In this document: one piece after another, positions 61,192 to 64,000 of the stretch
How the letters are laid out: each line of letters begins with the position of its first letter
Numbering within the stretch: position 1 is the first letter of the stretch
NCBI RefSeq assembly: GCF_031951985.1
Contig: NZ_JAVLVU010000001.1
Span: 4,526,001 to 4,590,000, forward strand
Direction of reading: 5' to 3'
Source: Mucilaginibacter terrae
Lineage (GTDB): Bacteria; Bacteroidota; Bacteroidia; Sphingobacteriales; Sphingobacteriaceae
Length of the DNA: 64,000 nt
The notes under the pieces: model-generated
The model's database searches: none
The model's input: only the letters and a program-made list of their open reading frames with translations
Told to the model about the DNA's origin: nothing
Made by a program: the position numbers and the translations under genes

Positions 61192-61911
61192 TTAAAATAT
61201 CATGGGTACTTCCATCAGTAAAAATTCGGCATCGGTATCGGCTGTTATGCTTATACTGTCAACACCCCAAATGCCAAAGCCATCGCGGGTATTTAACTGC
61301 TGGCAGTTAATACTTACGTCTCCCTTTAATACAAAAGCGTATACACCATTGTTTTTGCCGCCTTTAATAGCATAATCGGTACTTACGCCTTTATCAAATT
61401 TACCCATGTGAAACCATGCATTTTGATAGATCCATATACCTGCATCATCTTTATTAGGTGATAATACTTGTTGCAAGCGGTTATGGCGGTCTTCCAAATT
61501 CAGCGTCAATTGGTCATACCTTGGTTCTACGTTTTTTTGATTAGGATAGATCCATATTTGCAAAAACTTAACCGCCTGGTTTTCGTGGGCGTTTTGCTCA
61601 CTATGGTATATACCGGTACCGGCACTCATAGCCTGTATATCCCCCTCACGAATAATGGCGGTATTGCCCATACTGTCCTTGTGCTCCAGATCGCCTTCCA
61701 GCGGAATAGAGATGATCTCCATATTATCGTGCGGGTGACGACCAAAGCCCATGCCGCCGCTTACCACATCATCATTTAAAACGCGCAATGCGCCAAAATT
61801 CATAGCATTAGGGTTATAATAACCGCCAAAGCTAAAAGTGTGATGACTATTTAACCAGCCATGATTAGCATGGCCACGTTCATTTGCTTTATGTAATACA
61901 GTGTTTGACAT
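61192..61911 (-). CDS. Pirin-family protein (YhhW-like)
   Basis: 239-residue bicupin. The metal-binding cupin reads GFGRHPHDNMEIISIPLEGD, then HKDSMGN and GTGIYHSEQNAHENQ, giving the expected His-His-His-Glu set; HHTFSFGGYYNP is the diagnostic pirin opening. Bacterial members have been reported with quercetinase activity; the real substrate is unknown. A minus-strand -7 box (TATCTTTG, 61939-61932) lies 20 nt upstream. First gene of a unit with the pseudo-receiver gene. Confidence 0.92.
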   Translation of the reverse strand: MSNTVLHKANERGHANHGWLNSHHTFSFGGYYNPNAMNFGALRVLNDDVVSGGMGFGRHPHDNMEIISIPLEGDLEHKDSMGNTAIIREGDIQAMSAGTGIYHSEQNAHENQAVKFLQIWIYPNQKNVEPRYDQLTLNLEDRHNRLQQVLSPNKDDAGIWIYQNAWFHMGKFDKGVSTDYAIKGGKNNGVYAFVLKGDVSINCQQLNTRDGFGIWGVDSISITADTDAEFLLMEVPMIF

Positions 61912-61931
61912 TGTTGTTGTGATTTGATAAA

Positions 61932-61939
61932 CAAAGATA
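61932..61939 (-). promoter_or_regulatory. Pirin gene promoter box
   Basis: TATCTTTG on the minus strand, a perfect -7 box, 20 nt before the ATG. Confidence 0.5.
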
Positions 61940-61982
61940 CCCCGTGGGTACTGTCGCGCACTTAATGTAGGTTAAGTTTTTT

Positions 61983-62133
61983 GGTGAGTGGTTGAATATG
62001 AGTGGTGAAGGGTTGGAAAGGAGGGATAGCGGCAGAATAAAACTCCTTGTCATTTCGAACGATAGAGAGAAATCTTATGCTCCTTATAAGCTCATCACGC
62101 GTATAAGATTCCTCCTTGAGTCGGAATGTCAGG
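61983..62133. repeat. Family E string and REP-like family A copy 3
   Basis: 61983-62013 is a GAGTGGTTGAATATGAGTGG string (family E). 62048-62133 is a family A palindrome: TGTCATTTCGAACGATAGAG at the left, GAGTCGGAATGTCAGG at the right, inner arms ATCTTATGC and GTATAAGATT. Confidence 0.78.
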
Positions 62134-62182
62134 GCGGGACAAAGTTATAACAACAACTTAATAACCTAATTACTAATCCCCA

Positions 62183-62392
62183 CTAATAAATACTTCCACC
62201 AACGGTCGAAATTTTACTTTTAACTTCAGTGTAGCTTTCCTTAACAGTTACGTACGATTCTTTATCGCCGATAACGTAAACGTGCACTTCTTCGTGTGGG
62301 GTGTTGTAAACCACTACCGAAGTAATGTTGCTAACGTTGATGAGTACAGGGCGGTCGTTTTTATCGGTTAATTCTACAAATGGAATAATCAT
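62183..62392 (-). CDS. Small conserved-looking hypothetical protein
   Basis: 69-residue protein, MIIPFVELTDKNDRPVLINV followed by NITSVVVYNT and SYTEVKSKIS. It reads like a small beta protein (FlbD-like opening with a residue-contact pattern F-V-E-x-T-D) rich in Val and Thr, with no signal peptide. Function unknown. Downstream of the YdeI-like gene on the same strand. Confidence 0.65.
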   Translation of the reverse strand: MIIPFVELTDKNDRPVLINVSNITSVVVYNTPHEEVHVYVIGDKESYVTVKESYTEVKSKISTVGGSIY

Positions 62393-62425
62393 AATTCAGC
62401 AAGTTTTAGATGGTTGCCAATATAA

Positions 62426-63085
62426 TTATTTATCTGATGGGTTTTTCTTGCCGTTCAGGAGTTTGTCAACCATTTTGGCCAGCCGTTCGGTACGGGTTTT
62501 TTCCTGTTTGGCTGTTACTATCCACAGCACGTATTCCTTACGGTTGCTGTACGATAGTTTATCGTAATTGGTGAGTGCCAGCGGGTGCTGTTGTAAGGCA
62601 GCTTCGGCATCAGGAGGGAGGGTAACGGTTTTGTTTACCACATCAACCCAGGCGGAGTATTGGTTATTTTCCAATTCGGCATTGCGGGTGTCGGATAGTT
62701 TGGTTCGCTCCTGCGGACGAAAACGCAACGCAGTCCACGTAGCATCAATGGCGGCAGCGGCTACAGCGTTCAAGCCATATTTAGTTGGTTCTTCCCAACT
62801 ACTCATCATTTCCAGGTCGGTTGCAATGCCCGAGCTTTTCTTTGGATAGATGATCCATAAAACGGTATCAGGCTTTAATACCGGCTGAATATGCTTGAGC
62901 GATGTTGCCAGTTCGGCACTGTTGAGCACAAATAATTGGATGCCAGAGAAGTCGCCTTTTGCCTCGTGACTTGTTTTTAGTCCATTCGGCAGCGGGTCGA
63001 GAACCGAAAGGTAAGCATTGGGCGCGTTGAACAGCAGCCAGTGCTGACCCGGTTTCATCAAAAGTTTTTTGGCTATGGCGTTCAT
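62426..63085 (-). CDS. YdeI/OmpD-associated family protein
   Basis: 219-residue cytoplasmic protein. The C-terminal third (PPDAEAALQQHPLALTNYDK, then LSYSNRKEYVLWIVTAKQEK and TRTERLAKMVDKLLNGK) is the OmdA/YdeI domain. The first part (LMKPGQHWLLFNAPNAYLSV, TVLWIIYPKKSSGI) resembles a DUF3052-like module. No biochemical function established. It lies 9 nt downstream of the SpoU methyltransferase gene on the same strand, so likely one operon. Confidence 0.87.
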   Translation of the reverse strand: MNAIAKKLLMKPGQHWLLFNAPNAYLSVLDPLPNGLKTSHEAKGDFSGIQLFVLNSAELATSLKHIQPVLKPDTVLWIIYPKKSSGIATDLEMMSSWEEPTKYGLNAVAAAAIDATWTALRFRPQERTKLSDTRNAELENNQYSAWVDVVNKTVTLPPDAEAALQQHPLALTNYDKLSYSNRKEYVLWIVTAKQEKTRTERLAKMVDKLLNGKKNPSDK

Positions 63086-63094
63086 TAGCCTAAG

Positions 63095-63631
63095 TTAGCT
63101 CGATAATTTCATCTTGGCAAAAAAATCCCACAACACAATACCGGCCGATACCACAATATTGAACGAGTGCTTGGTGCCAAATTGAGGGATCTCCAAACAG
63201 GTATCAATTTTAGCCATTACCTCATCACTAACGCCATTTACCTCATTGCCAAAAATGAGGGCATACTTTTGATGGGCCTGAGGCTTAAACTCATTCAGCA
63301 TAACGCTGTTTTCGGCCTGTTCAACCGCTACTATGATATAGCCTAAATTACGCAATTCATCAACGGCTTCCACCGCATCAGCATGGTAACTCCAGTCAAC
63401 CGACTGCGTGGCACCCAAGGCTGTTTTCTCGATCTCGCGGTGCGGTGGCTGCGCTGTTATACCGCACAAGCAAACATGCTCAACCGCAAACCCATCCCCT
63501 GTACGGAAAATCGACCCAACATTATGCATACTGCGCACACTATCCAGCACAATTACTACGGGCAATTTCTCCTGCTCCTTAAACTCTTCTACCGATACCC
63601 GGTTCAGTTCATCTAACTTTAGTTTGCGCAT
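63095..63631 (-). CDS. SpoU/TrmH-family RNA 2'-O-methyltransferase
   Basis: 178-residue SPOUT-fold methyltransferase. Motif 1 is VVIVLDSVRSMHNVGSIFRT with the conserved Asn-x-Gly-x-x-x-Arg, motif 2 is YALIFGNEVNGVSDEVM and motif 3 is EIPQFGTKHSFNIVVSAGIV, which together form the SAM-binding knot. It uses S-adenosylmethionine to methylate a ribose in tRNA or rRNA; the target is uncertain. A near-match box CAATTTTG lies 4 nt before the ATG on the minus strand. Confidence 0.92.
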   Translation of the reverse strand: MRKLKLDELNRVSVEEFKEQEKLPVVIVLDSVRSMHNVGSIFRTGDGFAVEHVCLCGITAQPPHREIEKTALGATQSVDWSYHADAVEAVDELRNLGYIIVAVEQAENSVMLNEFKPQAHQKYALIFGNEVNGVSDEVMAKIDTCLEIPQFGTKHSFNIVVSAGIVLWDFFAKMKLSS

Positions 63632-63647
63632 GTGGCAAAATTGCTAT

Positions 63648-63723
63648 AAAATAAAAAGAGACACAAGGCTATTCGTGTCTCTTTTTATTTTATTTGGATG
63701 GAGACACAAGTATTGTGTCTCTA
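63648..63723. terminator. Long bidirectional hairpin plus second GAGACAC hairpin
   Basis: AAAATAAAAAGAGACAC (63648-63664) and GTGTCTCTTTTTATTTT (63675-63691) form a perfect 17-bp stem with A/T-rich ends. Directly after, GGAGACACAA and TTGTGTCTCT (63700-63719) form a second hairpin of the same words. The first would terminate galK transcription on the minus strand; it also lies just beyond the methyltransferase start codon. Confidence 0.75.
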
Positions 63724-63737
63724 CGGTATGTAAGGGA

Positions 63738-63775
63738 ACTCAACTACTCACCATTCAACCACTCACTACTCACCA
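63738..63775. repeat. Family E string at the galK 3' end
   Basis: CAACTACTCACCATTCAACC and ACTCACTACTCACC are the reverse complement of the family E words. The galK stop codon (63766-63768) lies inside. Confidence 0.7.
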
Positions 63776-64000
63776 ACAAGCTCATGCACCCCATTGCTAA
63801 TGTTGGTAGCGTAAACAGAAGGTGCATAACCTATTTTGGCGGTGTAATATTCGATCAGGTTTTTGCGGTATTCTTCAAAGGCCTCTGCATTTACAATGGC
63901 AATGGCACAACCGCCAAAACCGGCACCGGTCATACGCGCGCCAATTACATTATTGTCGGTTTTGCTATATTCAACGGCAGTATCCAGTTCAACGCCACTT
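63766..64000 (-). CDS. galK: Galactokinase, C-terminal part (runs off the window)
   Basis: The last 77 or so codons of a GHMP kinase that phosphorylates galactose to galactose-1-phosphate. VIGARMTGAGFGGCAIAIVN is the C-terminal GHMP motif with the GARMTGAGFGG signature of GalK, and IGYAPSVYATNISNGVHEL is the typical galactokinase end. The amino half lies beyond base 64000. The protein ends VGE followed by TAG, both within a family E repeat. Confidence 0.93.
   Translation of the reverse strand, partial: SGVELDTAVEYSKTDNNVIGARMTGAGFGGCAIAIVNAEAFEEYRKNLIEYYTAKIGYAPSVYATNISNGVHELVGE

Overview
The window looks like chromosome of a Bacteroidota bacterium, most likely a Sphingobacteriaceae member close to Mucilaginibacter or Pedobacter. 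The reasons are gene content (paired Skp proteins after bamA, FHS sugar permease, SusC-type regulatory and plug modules, DUF2147, DUF4476, DUF3050 and MuiA-family proteins, lipoproteins with a Cys-Lys-Lys start), repeated matches to the Bacteroidota -7 promoter box TAnnTTTG, and the near absence of Shine-Dalgarno sites. The genus is inferred from family-level resemblance only. No rRNA, tRNA, CRISPR array, transposase or phage module was seen.

Layout. 1-4800: start of leuS, a lipoprotein, a small zinc-ribbon protein, dctA, sucD and an orphan exbD. 5068-10426: an envelope cluster, uppS-bamA-skp-skp-murI. 10624-20934: a respiratory complex I operon holding only nuoHIJKLMN, interrupted by two non-Nuo genes, a small plug-domain protein between nuoK and nuoL and a chimeric MuiA/DUF4139 protein between nuoM and nuoN. 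21073-34713: an amidophosphoribosyltransferase, a Tet(X)-like flavin monooxygenase divergent from an AraC regulator, a LysE exporter, an FHS permease, dCMP deaminase and cmk, arfB, an LpxR-like outer membrane protein and lon. 35076-47467: mostly housekeeping and hypothetical genes (DUF3050, oligoendopeptidase, epimerase, Crp regulator, UbiA prenyltransferase, engB, DUF2130, AIM24) and an ECF sigma/anti-sigma pair. 47703-64000: an SPFH protein, gpmI, nadC, plsY, an M48 protease, a secreted nuclease, a frameshifted DUF2147 gene, thioredoxin, cupin, pirin, a SpoU methyltransferase and the end of galK.

The most unusual feature is the intergenic DNA. At least nine families of short, mostly palindromic dispersed repeats occupy the gaps. 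One family has terminal inverted repeats built on CCCCTCTTGAGAGGGG. It occurs as three 106-117 bp non-coding elements and as one 522 bp element whose whole content is a DUF559 nuclease gene, so it resembles an autonomous element with MITE-like derivatives. Several genes (dctA, murI, the Crp gene, a pseudo-receiver gene, galK) have their stop codon inside a repeat.

Four genes (murI, arfB, engB, gpmI) carry a perfect TAnnTTTG box exactly 4 nt before the start codon, which suggests leaderless transcripts. All positions and motif matches were read by eye; no alignment, search or folding program was run.
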